27,805 nt of DNA from a virus, in the IMG/VR virus record IMGVR_UViG_3300037189_022208, positions 1 through 27,805 of that record; one strand, given 5' to 3'. Positions 21,369 through 27,805 of this stretch are shown here, one piece after another. Made by a program: the position numbers and the translations under genes. Position 1 is the stretch's first letter, and each line of letters opens with the position of its first letter. The notes under the pieces were generated by a model. That model did no database searches, was not told the DNA's origin, and saw only the letters and a list, made by a program, of their open reading frames with translations.

Positions 21369-22189
21369 AAAAATATTTTTTAACATGTGCATTCTTTCCT
21401 AAAGAATCTGAAAAATATAAATTATTTTATCAATACTCTAAACCTAGAATACAAGAATTCTGTAAATTACATGGGTTTAAACATCTTGACGTAAATTTAG
21501 ATAATTTTCAATTACCATCAATTTTTAAACAAATACCTAGCTATAGTGTAATTAACTATCAATTTGCAAGATGGTATGTAATAGATAGCTGTATAAAAGA
21601 AAATCTTTTAAAAGACGATGATATAGTAAATTATACTGACACTGATGTTTATATAGTACAGCCAAAAGTTTTACTACAAACTAATAAAAGTTATAGCTAT
21701 GCTATAGACAGTGGTAACACTCACTGCACAGGTATTTTTTCTTTAAAAATAAATGATTTTACTAAAAAATTAATTAGTAGTATACTATCTCAAGAAAGGT
21801 ACGATAATTTAAAAGATTACCTATTGTATAATGAAGACGCTAAAGTCAACTTACCGTTTTATTATAATGATCAACAAGCTTATTATCATGTAGCAGGTAT
21901 AAAGCCGCATAGTTCTGTTTCATTTTTAGAAATGCCTGATTACGGATTTCACTCTTATAAAACAGATCATACAATTTTTACAGTTGAGGAATTACTACAA
22001 AATGTTGAGTTATTAGGTCCAGAATGGAATACCACACATCTAGTAGAAGAAACAGGAGATAATGGCAAACCAAATTATTACGATATTGTAAGAACAACTA
22101 AAGATAAAGTTATTAATAGACATTTTGCAGCTTCCGCGCCTAGGCTTTATACAGAATGGGAAGAATATAGTAAACGTTATGACAATTGA
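21365..22189 (+). CDS. Glycosyltransferase with DTD motif, copy 2
   Basis: A 274-residue paralogue of the previous gene, with YTDTDVYI at 90-97 (DxD at Asp92/Asp94), AIDSGNTHC at about 116-124 and NDQQAYYHVAGIKPHS at about 167-182. The frame is open further upstream, but the ATG at 21365 gives MKKYFLTCAFF, collinear with copy 1 (MKKYLTTFSF), and forms an ATGA overlap, so that start is chosen. Differences in the first 60 residues suggest altered acceptor use. It overlaps the next gene by 11 bases. Confidence 0.85.
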   Translation: MKKYFLTCAFFPKESEKYKLFYQYSKPRIQEFCKLHGFKHLDVNLDNFQLPSIFKQIPSYSVINYQFARWYVIDSCIKENLLKDDDIVNYTDTDVYIVQPKVLLQTNKSYSYAIDSGNTHCTGIFSLKINDFTKKLISSILSQERYDNLKDYLLYNEDAKVNLPFYYNDQQAYYHVAGIKPHSSVSFLEMPDYGFHSYKTDHTIFTVEELLQNVELLGPEWNTTHLVEETGDNGKPNYYDIVRTTKDKVINRHFAASAPRLYTEWEEYSKRYDN

Positions 22190-22880
22190 TTACATTTATA
22201 TTATACATTACTATAAAGAAGTAGAACGTAAAAAATATTTAGAACAATATTTACCTATTTTAAATATTCCTTACGAATTTAGAGCACAATATAATCGAGA
22301 ATCACCTGAAGTATTAAGTGATATGTACTTCAATCAAACGGAGGAAAATAGATTAAAGAAAAATGCAATTACAACTCAGTATGGTAAAATTGTAGAAATA
22401 GGTATGCCTCTAGAATGGGGAGAAAAAGGTCGCGCATATCGAGCCGTGACGCTTGAGCATTTTAAAACATATGAACATATTATTAATAATACTGATTATC
22501 AACATGTACTTATTCTAGAAGATGATGTAATGTTTAAACCTAACTTTTTAGAATCTTTACAAACATATACAAATACATTACCTGAAGATTACGATATATG
22601 TTATATTGGCTCCGGGTGCGATTTACGCTTACCGTATCATACTAATAAAATATTAGATATACATCCTCAATATCATAGCCGTTGCAGTGACTCTTATATT
22701 ATAAAAAGAGAAGCTTTAAAAAAAATTATTGATACAGCATTACCGTTTTTTGGTGCTATTGATTGGGAGTTGAATTATATTCAAGCATTAAACAAATTTA
22801 ACGTGTACTGGGTTACAGATCCTAAAACTTATCAAGGTTCTCAGCAAGGTAGTTACGCTAGTACTTTTAGTATACTGTAA
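22179..22880 (+). CDS. Family-25-like glycosyltransferase
   Basis: A 233-residue protein with GT25 (LPS-type galactosyl/glucosyltransferase) features: a start IYIIHYYKEVERKKY, TLEHFKTYEH (about 91-100) resembling the S-HxxxW helix, LILEDDVMF at 111-119 with the metal motif, and GAIDWELNY near the C-terminus, the D-(W/x)-E pattern of this family. The start at 22179 follows the motif and overlaps the previous stop by 11 bases; the longer open frame upstream is antisense-free but unlikely. GT25 enzymes usually add galactose or glucose to LPS cores or to proteins. Confidence 0.87.
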   Translation: MTIDYIYIIHYYKEVERKKYLEQYLPILNIPYEFRAQYNRESPEVLSDMYFNQTEENRLKKNAITTQYGKIVEIGMPLEWGEKGRAYRAVTLEHFKTYEHIINNTDYQHVLILEDDVMFKPNFLESLQTYTNTLPEDYDICYIGSGCDLRLPYHTNKILDIHPQYHSRCSDSYIIKREALKKIIDTALPFFGAIDWELNYIQALNKFNVYWVTDPKTYQGSQQGSYASTFSIL

Positions 22881-22882
22881 AT

Positions 22883-23602
22883 ATGAAAAATTTAATTTAT
22901 TATATTTGTAACAATCAATATAAAGATATAGCTCAATTTAATATTGAAAGAGTACAACATCTTGCTCCTAATGTAGATACATGCTGTATAGTTTCTAACG
23001 ATGTAGTATTTAACGATGTTAAACCGACGCATACTTACGTTATTGATAACTTTGATTATAGATATTCAGCAAAGTACTTAATTTGTAAGTGGGATAAAAG
23101 AGACGAGTATGAAAATTTTTTATACTTAGATACTGATGCAATTGCGATAAAAAATGTACAACAGTTATTTGATATTATTGATAGTGATAAAGATAAAGTA
23201 CACGGTGTAAAGGAATACGATAATTTTAATAGTTGTGGAGAATATCATAGATTTGATAATATTATTTACCCTGGTAACCCAGTAGCTTATAATGCAGGTA
23301 CTATAGGTTTTAATAAAAAACTCATTTCAATTTTTAGTTTATTTTTAGAATATATAGAACTAAATAAAACAAAAGCATTACTTGATCAGTCATTATTTAA
23401 TGAATTCTTTATAAGTAAAAATTTATTAATACCCTCTTTCACTAATCTAGTACATCTCTACGGTGAGCATAGCGAAATAAAAGGAGATAATAATGGTACA
23501 TTATTAAATGCAGCTACTATAGCACATTTTTTTGGAGGTGTTTATCAAGGTAAAAATGTAAATTTAATTAAAGAAATTTTAAACAGGAATAATCTTATAT
23601 GA
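22883..23602 (+). CDS. Family-8-like glycosyltransferase
   Basis: A 239-residue protein. LYLDTDAIAI at 80-89 is a GT8-type DxD motif preceded by a short strand. YNAGTIGFNKK (about 145-155) is the GT8 N-A-G block, and IAHFFGG (about 218-224) the H-F-x-G block that binds the pyrophosphate. These three together make the family call good. Starting 2 bases after the previous gene and sharing ATGA with the methyltransferase gene, it is mid-operon. Donor is probably UDP-Glc or UDP-Gal by family habit, not by proof. Confidence 0.87.
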   Translation: MKNLIYYICNNQYKDIAQFNIERVQHLAPNVDTCCIVSNDVVFNDVKPTHTYVIDNFDYRYSAKYLICKWDKRDEYENFLYLDTDAIAIKNVQQLFDIIDSDKDKVHGVKEYDNFNSCGEYHRFDNIIYPGNPVAYNAGTIGFNKKLISIFSLFLEYIELNKTKALLDQSLFNEFFISKNLLIPSFTNLVHLYGEHSEIKGDNNGTLLNAATIAHFFGGVYQGKNVNLIKEILNRNNLI

Positions 23603-24126
23603 AAACAAGAGAAGAAATAATACAATTAATACCTAAAAATACTATTGGAGCTGAAATAGGAGTTTTTGAAGGAGCGTTTAGCGAATATATTATTGATGTA
23701 GTCAAACCTAAAGGATACTACCTCGTCGATTTATTTACCGGTAAGGCTGATTCAGGAGATAAAAACGGTGAAAATATGAGACATGTTAATTTAGATCATG
23801 TATATACAACACTTTTAGAAAAATACAAAAATATAGATAACGTACAATTATATAGAGGTAAGAGTAATGATTTTTTAAATTCTTTACCTGATAACTATTT
23901 AGATTTTATTTATATTGATGGTGATCACGGTTATGAAGGATGTAAATCTGATTTGTTATTAGCTAAAAATAAAGTTAAGAAAAACGGGATTATAGCAGGA
24001 CATGATTACTGTGAAAGATTTGCTACGGTTATGAAGGCAGTAGATGAGTTTGTAGCTGAGTTTAATTTAAATGTTACATTTACAACAGAAGATAAATGCG
24101 GTAGTTATCTTATCTATAACACATGA
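23599..24126 (+). CDS. SAM-dependent methyltransferase (Methyltransf_24-like)
   Basis: A 175-residue class I methyltransferase. GAEIGVFEGAFS at 17-28 is the SAM-binding glycine motif, YLVDLF at about 41-46 holds the acidic ribose ligand, and FIYIDGDHGYEG at 103-114 is the IDGDH block of sugar O-methyltransferases such as TylF relatives. GIIAGHDY follows. In an operon of glycosyltransferases the likely acceptor is a sugar hydroxyl or a glycan end, which would cap the chain, an inference. It has ATGA overlaps on both sides. Confidence 0.87.
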   Translation: MKTREEIIQLIPKNTIGAEIGVFEGAFSEYIIDVVKPKGYYLVDLFTGKADSGDKNGENMRHVNLDHVYTTLLEKYKNIDNVQLYRGKSNDFLNSLPDNYLDFIYIDGDHGYEGCKSDLLLAKNKVKKNGIIAGHDYCERFATVMKAVDEFVAEFNLNVTFTTEDKCGSYLIYNT

Positions 24127-25049
24127 GTACATTTAACGAAATAGTATTTTTTAATCATTGGCATAACGGTGATTTGCATTATTCGAGAAATTTTTGCAGA
24201 GATATAATTAGTCAATTAGAAAATAAATATACGTTTAAGTATGCACATAAAAATAAACCGTATACATTAGAAGATTTATGTGAACATGTACCCATAGAAA
24301 CATTTCCTGGGGTGCCTGACATGAGTATCTCTTACGCAGTATCTGACAATAAATTATTTATAAATACTTGGGTAGGTCAAAAGGATTGTTTTTTTTATAA
24401 AAAAGTTGGTTATATCGGCTTAGAGACTTCTTATCAAATGTTTGAAAGTATTATTAATGATATTAATACTGAATTTAATTTAAATCTTAAATTAAATACT
24501 GATAAAGAATTTTACTTAGCTGAAATAGATTTTGATAAATTAAAAGATTTTAATCCGAGCAAATTTACTCTTGATAAAAGACCTATACTTATTTGTAATA
24601 ATTTTGTTTTTAGTAATCAAGCCCCTAATTATGACTTTACACCGCTTATAGATGAGTTAGCTCAAATATATAAAGACGAAATATTCTTAGTAACTAATAA
24701 ACTTAATGATTATGTTTTTAAACAACCTAATGTGTCCTACGTTGATAATCTTAATTTAAATGAAGTAGGTTATCTTAGTCTATCTGCTAAAGTAATCGTC
24801 GGCAGAGGCTCAGGGCCGTTTTGTTTTGCAGATACTAAGCAAAACCTTAAAAACACCAACACAACATTTATTGGTTTAGGAGACTCAAATTTTGGTTACG
24901 GTAAAGAAAATGGAATATTGCAAATATTCTGGGGATATCTTCCTTCAGAAAGATGGTTCTTCGAAGGAACAGCTGATCTTAATAACGTATTACAAAGTTT
25001 AAAAACCGGTATTCAGTTTCAATTAGATAGGGAAAATAAAATAGGTTGA
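24123..25049 (+). CDS. GT-B-like cluster protein, unknown
   Basis: A 308-residue protein. It begins IVFFNHWHNGDLHYSR (7-22), an H-x-G-D-x-H type start like those in proteins of glycan clusters. ICNNFVFSNQAPNYDFTP (about 155-172) opens a second half. VIVGRGSGPFCFAD (about 224-237) looks like the donor-side Gly-rich loop of GT-B folds. This suggests a two-domain transferase, but the family is not settled. A 30-base gap follows, the longest in the cluster, with a possible -10 (TATAAT at 25065-25070) before the next gene. Confidence 0.72.
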   Translation: MSTFNEIVFFNHWHNGDLHYSRNFCRDIISQLENKYTFKYAHKNKPYTLEDLCEHVPIETFPGVPDMSISYAVSDNKLFINTWVGQKDCFFYKKVGYIGLETSYQMFESIINDINTEFNLNLKLNTDKEFYLAEIDFDKLKDFNPSKFTLDKRPILICNNFVFSNQAPNYDFTPLIDELAQIYKDEIFLVTNKLNDYVFKQPNVSYVDNLNLNEVGYLSLSAKVIVGRGSGPFCFADTKQNLKNTNTTFIGLGDSNFGYGKENGILQIFWGYLPSERWFFEGTADLNNVLQSLKTGIQFQLDRENKIG

Positions 25050-25079
25050 TTTAGTTTAAAGTTATATAATAATAGTATT

Positions 25080-25427
25080 ATGATAGGCTCATCAATTGAT
25101 ACTCTTATAGCTAATAAGACAAAAGAACTTCTAGATAAAAACAAACAGGTAGAATTACCCGATGATTTAATTGAAACCGATAATATCGGTGAAGTTATTG
25201 AAAAACTTTGCATTCTTCACTGCAGAATGTGGTACCTTGAAGACGCTATATCAGCCTCTACAATAGATGAGGAAATAGCTAACCTGAAACGTAAGATTGA
25301 TATTTGCTTTAAACAAAAAAGGCCAAAATATGTACAAGCTGTTAATAGAATGATTGATAACGCTATTGTTAATAATAAATCCTTAGTAGAAGACTCTGTA
25401 AAGCTTTACAATGGATTTAAAAACTAA
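25080..25427 (+). CDS. DUF4254-like small protein
   Basis: A 115-residue helical protein. HCRMWYLEDAI at 47-57 and IANLKRKIDICFKQKRPKYV at 66-85 match the DUF4254 pattern (N/H-x3-WHLEDxA, then IAxLKRxIDxxNQxRxD), known from bacterial glycan and LPS clusters. The function of the family is unknown to me. Its constant presence beside glycosyltransferases suggests an accessory or handing-over role. It begins after the only sizeable gap in the cluster and overlaps the SDR gene by 17 bases. Confidence 0.72.
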   Translation: MIGSSIDTLIANKTKELLDKNKQVELPDDLIETDNIGEVIEKLCILHCRMWYLEDAISASTIDEEIANLKRKIDICFKQKRPKYVQAVNRMIDNAIVNNKSLVEDSVKLYNGFKN

Positions 25428-26199
25428 TTTAGTCGTAGGTAATAATTCTCAGCTTGCTAGATATTTTCCAGTAAGTAATACAACTTTTATTTCATCAAGA
25501 AATATAAGCATAACAGACGTTAGTCAGTACGATAACGTGTTTTTTTTCTTTTGTGAACAAAGAACATTTTTAAATTTAACTGAAAAAGATTTCATAGATA
25601 TTAATGTTAATTTAACAATAAAGTTATTAGAGAATTTATATAATAAAAAAACTAAATTTTATTTATACGGTACATGTGAATTATGGAACAAGCTAGAAGG
25701 TGCTGTATCTATAGATTCACCAATCTCATATAACCCTACTCCATATGTAATTTCTAAACATATGTTATTAGAGGCGGTAAATGAGTTTAGAAAAAAGAAT
25801 GATGCTACCAATATAATACTATTACATCCTTTTAATTTTAATACACCTTACCGAACAGAAGGATTTTTATTTTCTAAAATCTTTAACAGTATTATTAATA
25901 ACGTTAAAATACAAACAGGTAGTTTAGATTTTTCTAGAGATCTTATACACCCTAATTTTATCTTAAATAAATCTTTTACATCTGAAAAAGATGATCTTAT
26001 AGGGTCAGGTAATGCTGTTAACATAAGAGAGTTTGTTAGTAAGTTGTATGATACTTTCAATATGAAAGTAGAAGATTATTTACAAGAAGATATACTAATT
26101 AAACCCAGACATACTAATTTGTTTTTTTATAAAACAGATAATAAATACACTACTTTACTTGAGGATACTATAGATGACATCAAAAAAATTAAAAAATAA
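25411..26199 (+). CDS. NAD(P)-dependent SDR (epimerase/reductase-like)
   Basis: A 262-residue extended short-chain dehydrogenase-like protein. VVGNNSQLARYF at 8-19 stands where the Rossmann G-x-x-G-x-x-G is expected but only one glycine (10) is kept. LYGTCELWN (85-93) holds the Thr of the SxxE/T site. PYVISKHML at 111-119 is the catalytic Y-x3-K (Tyr112, Lys116), and RDLIHPNFI (about 179-187) matches the RDFxHVxD block. It is shorter than most epimerases. Next to a ColD-like gene it could be the reductase/epimerase finishing a deoxysugar. The degenerate glycine motif makes the cofactor uncertain. Confidence 0.77.
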   Translation: MDLKTNLVVGNNSQLARYFPVSNTTFISSRNISITDVSQYDNVFFFFCEQRTFLNLTEKDFIDINVNLTIKLLENLYNKKTKFYLYGTCELWNKLEGAVSIDSPISYNPTPYVISKHMLLEAVNEFRKKNDATNIILLHPFNFNTPYRTEGFLFSKIFNSIINNVKIQTGSLDFSRDLIHPNFILNKSFTSEKDDLIGSGNAVNIREFVSKLYDTFNMKVEDYLQEDILIKPRHTNLFFYKTDNKYTTLLEDTIDDIKKIKK

Positions 26200-27358
26200 T
26201 ATACACGTAAAACTTGTTGAGGATACTATCAACAAACAAGATATTAACGAACTTATTAAATGGTTAAAAACAAACCCTATTCTTACAAAGAAAGATAGAA
26301 CGTTAGAGTTTGAAGATGTATTTGCAAAATGGTTAGGTGTAAAGTATGCTGTATTTGTTAATTCAGGATCATCTGCTAATTTATTAGCAATGTATAGTCT
26401 AATGCTTGATAGCAGACTAAAAAATAAAAAAATAATCGTACCAGCAATTTCCTGGGCAACTACTGTTGCACCTGCTATTCAATTAGGTCTTGAACCTATA
26501 ATGTGTGACTGCAATATGGATGACCTTGGACTCGATATTAATAGTTTAGAGGTATTGTTTAAAAAACATAATCCGGGTATGTTAATATTAGTACATGTTT
26601 TAGGTTTTTCATGCAGTGATATTACTAAAATAAAAAAATTATGTAAACAGTACAATGTTTTTTTAATTGAAGATACTTGTGAATCATTTGGCTCTTCTTT
26701 TAATAACAAAAAGTTAGGCACATACGGTGATTTTAGTACTTTTTCATTTTTTTACGGTCATCATTTTTCTACTATTGAAGGTGGTATGGTATGTACCAAC
26801 GATTCAAATTTAAGAGATATTATGGTGTCGGTACGCTCGCATGGTTGGGATAGAGATTTACAGCAAACAACACAAAAAAAATTACGAAAGAAATATAATG
26901 TAGATGACTTTAGTGCATTATATACGTTTTACTACCCGGGATATAATATGAGGTCTACAGACTTACAAGCTAAGATCGGTCTCATACAAATGAAAAAAGT
27001 TAATTATATCGTAGAACAGAGAAACAAAAATTATCTTTATTATCAAAAAAATATTAATAACCCTTTCTGGAAAGTTAATCCTTTAAAACAATCTTTTGTA
27101 TCTAATTTTTGTTACCCTATTATAACCCCTCGTAAAAACGAATTAGTTAAAGCTCTTAAGGAAAATAATATAGAGTGTAGACCGTTAATTTGTGGATCTA
27201 TCGGGCTACAACCTTTTTGGATCAATCGTTACGGTAAGTGTAGTTTGCCAAATGCTGATACTGTTTCAAAAAATGGCTTGTATGTACCAAATAATCATAC
27301 AATAACAACAAAAAAATTAGATAAGGTTATATCTGTTGTTAATAACATTTTAAATTAA
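26174..27358 (+). CDS. DegT/DnrJ-fold PLP enzyme, ColD-like sugar 3-dehydratase
   Basis: A 394-residue PLP enzyme of the DegT/DnrJ/EryC1 fold. NSGSSANLLAM (63-73) is the phosphate-binding loop, and IEDTCESFGS (165-174) carries Asp167 for the pyridine nitrogen. SFFYGHHFSTIEGGM at 191-205 is the cofactor-lysine region. The position of the lysine (6 before the EGG glutamate) is His196, followed by His197. This HH replaces Lys in GDP-4-keto-6-deoxymannose 3-dehydratase (ColD) and in the E1 dehydrase, which remove the C3 hydroxyl to make 3,6-dideoxysugars. The ending ECRPLICGSIG (about 333-343) also fits that group. I infer a dehydratase, not an aminotransferase. It overlaps the SDR gene by 26 bases. 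Confidence 0.85.
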   Translation: MTSKKLKNNIHVKLVEDTINKQDINELIKWLKTNPILTKKDRTLEFEDVFAKWLGVKYAVFVNSGSSANLLAMYSLMLDSRLKNKKIIVPAISWATTVAPAIQLGLEPIMCDCNMDDLGLDINSLEVLFKKHNPGMLILVHVLGFSCSDITKIKKLCKQYNVFLIEDTCESFGSSFNNKKLGTYGDFSTFSFFYGHHFSTIEGGMVCTNDSNLRDIMVSVRSHGWDRDLQQTTQKKLRKKYNVDDFSALYTFYYPGYNMRSTDLQAKIGLIQMKKVNYIVEQRNKNYLYYQKNINNPFWKVNPLKQSFVSNFCYPIITPRKNELVKALKENNIECRPLICGSIGLQPFWINRYGKCSLPNADTVSKNGLYVPNNHTITTKKLDKVISVVNNILN

Positions 27359-27359
27359 A

Positions 27360-27805
27360 ATGCAATTTACTAAAAAAGAGTTTGTTTATAGTTCATTTTA
27401 CCTTAGTGAACAATTTAAAAATAATAAACCATTTGCAGTTGGTAAAATAGGTAATTGTGAATTAATGTGTATATACAATTACTATATGTACAAGCAGAAT
27501 AAGCAACCAGTACAATGGATGCCGACTGTTGTTGAAGAGATATATAATAATGCAGGAGTATTCCCTCAAACTGAGGAAGCACGATTGGAATTTATAAAAG
27601 AAGTTACAGACAGTCTTCCGCACTTTGATTCTTTAGCTTGGTGGTCTATGTTTAATATGCCTTTTGAAGCATCTTATATAAAAAGCTATTCTCCAAACTG
27701 TGAGTTAATAGATCTACAAAGTATTGAACCTTTTTATTCAGGATCTCCTTGGACTGAACATTTAGAGAATAAAAATGTTTTAGTTATTTCACCGTTTGTT
27801 GATTC
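27360..27805 (+). CDS. Glycan-cluster protein, GT-D-like (partial, runs off window)
   Basis: An open frame starts at the ATG at 27360, one base after the previous stop, and is still open at the window end (148 complete codons). FAVGKIGNCELMCIYNY (about 25-41) resembles the G-x-G-x-x-E block of GT-D-type transferases. SIEPFYSGSPWTEHL and KNVLVISPF near 122-145 match a family often seen beside glycosyltransferases (LEPYY...PWTxxLxGKKVLVIxPF). The C-terminus is missing, so the length and role cannot be judged, but it extends the glycan operon past the window. Confidence 0.75.
   Translation, partial: MQFTKKEFVYSSFYLSEQFKNNKPFAVGKIGNCELMCIYNYYMYKQNKQPVQWMPTVVEEIYNNAGVFPQTEEARLEFIKEVTDSLPHFDSLAWWSMFNMPFEASYIKSYSPNCELIDLQSIEPFYSGSPWTEHLENKNVLVISPFVD

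Noticed and set aside
22125-22178. Longer N-terminus for the GT25-like gene
   Set aside because: The conserved first strand (IDYIYIIHYY) begins right after the ATG at 22179; the extension is the shadow of the upstream gene.
25065-25070. TATAAT before the DUF4254-like gene
   Set aside because: A perfect -10 hexamer is present in the 30-base gap, but there is no -35 at suitable spacing, and such AT-rich hexamers are common here; not listed as a promoter.
1-27805. tRNA genes, CRISPR arrays, insertion sequences, integrase or att sites
   Set aside because: No cloverleaf-compatible gap, regular repeats, transposase or recombinase was seen; gaps between genes are all well below 300 bases.

Overview
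The window is a piece of a large, AT-rich, T4-like (myovirus-type) bacteriophage genome. The recognisable hallmark genes are a T4 gp61-type primase, UvsY, UvsW, the late sigma factor gp55 and the gp47 (SbcD/Mre11-like) nuclease. The uvsY-uvsW-55-47 order resembles that of marine T4-like phages such as cyanophages and pelagiphages. The host cannot be named from the sequence. Genes are tightly packed, mostly overlapping by 1-14 bases, with no gap above 300 bases and no tRNA, rRNA, CRISPR or insertion sequence seen.

Layout. (1) 1-405: the end of an unknown, GC-richer gene, a strong terminator, and a small DUF3008-like gene on the minus strand. (2) 436-3704, plus strand: a Cys/Lys-rich protein, a PD-(D/E)XK nuclease, a putative virion protein and the primase, with a minus-strand membrane-protein gene at 1827-2183. 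(3) 12194-3691, minus strand: successive sub-operons. These are a basic small protein, a GIY-YIG protein, a tandem zinc-motif protein and an orphan; then a P/T/S-rich protein, a Dps-like protein, a nucleotidyltransferase and a nucleotidyltransferase-NMNAT-like fusion; then a small orphan, QueD, QueE and a NadR-like P-loop kinase; then two putative virion proteins. (4) 12242-15778, plus strand: uvsY, uvsW, 55 and 47. (5) 15768 to the window end, plus strand: about 12 kb of sugar and glycosyltransferase genes. It holds ten or more transferase-like proteins, a methyltransferase, a DUF4254-like protein, an SDR and a DegT-fold enzyme whose PLP lysine position is a histidine, as in the 3-dehydratase ColD.

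How the parts may work together. Several minus-strand genes and the gene at 2208 begin with a short amphipathic N-terminus ending in (L/I)-x-E at residues 11-18. This is the pattern of T4 capsid-targeting sequences cut by the gp21 prohead protease. Four of these five genes have a T4-late-promoter-like octamer (TATAAATA or a close variant) just upstream of the start, and the matching sigma factor gp55 is encoded here. I infer a set of late-expressed proteins packaged inside the head, one of them a nucleotidyltransferase. The glycan cluster sits where gp46 usually follows gp47 and could make a complete surface glycan, perhaps with a 3,6-dideoxy sugar. All functional calls come from reading motifs; no search was run.
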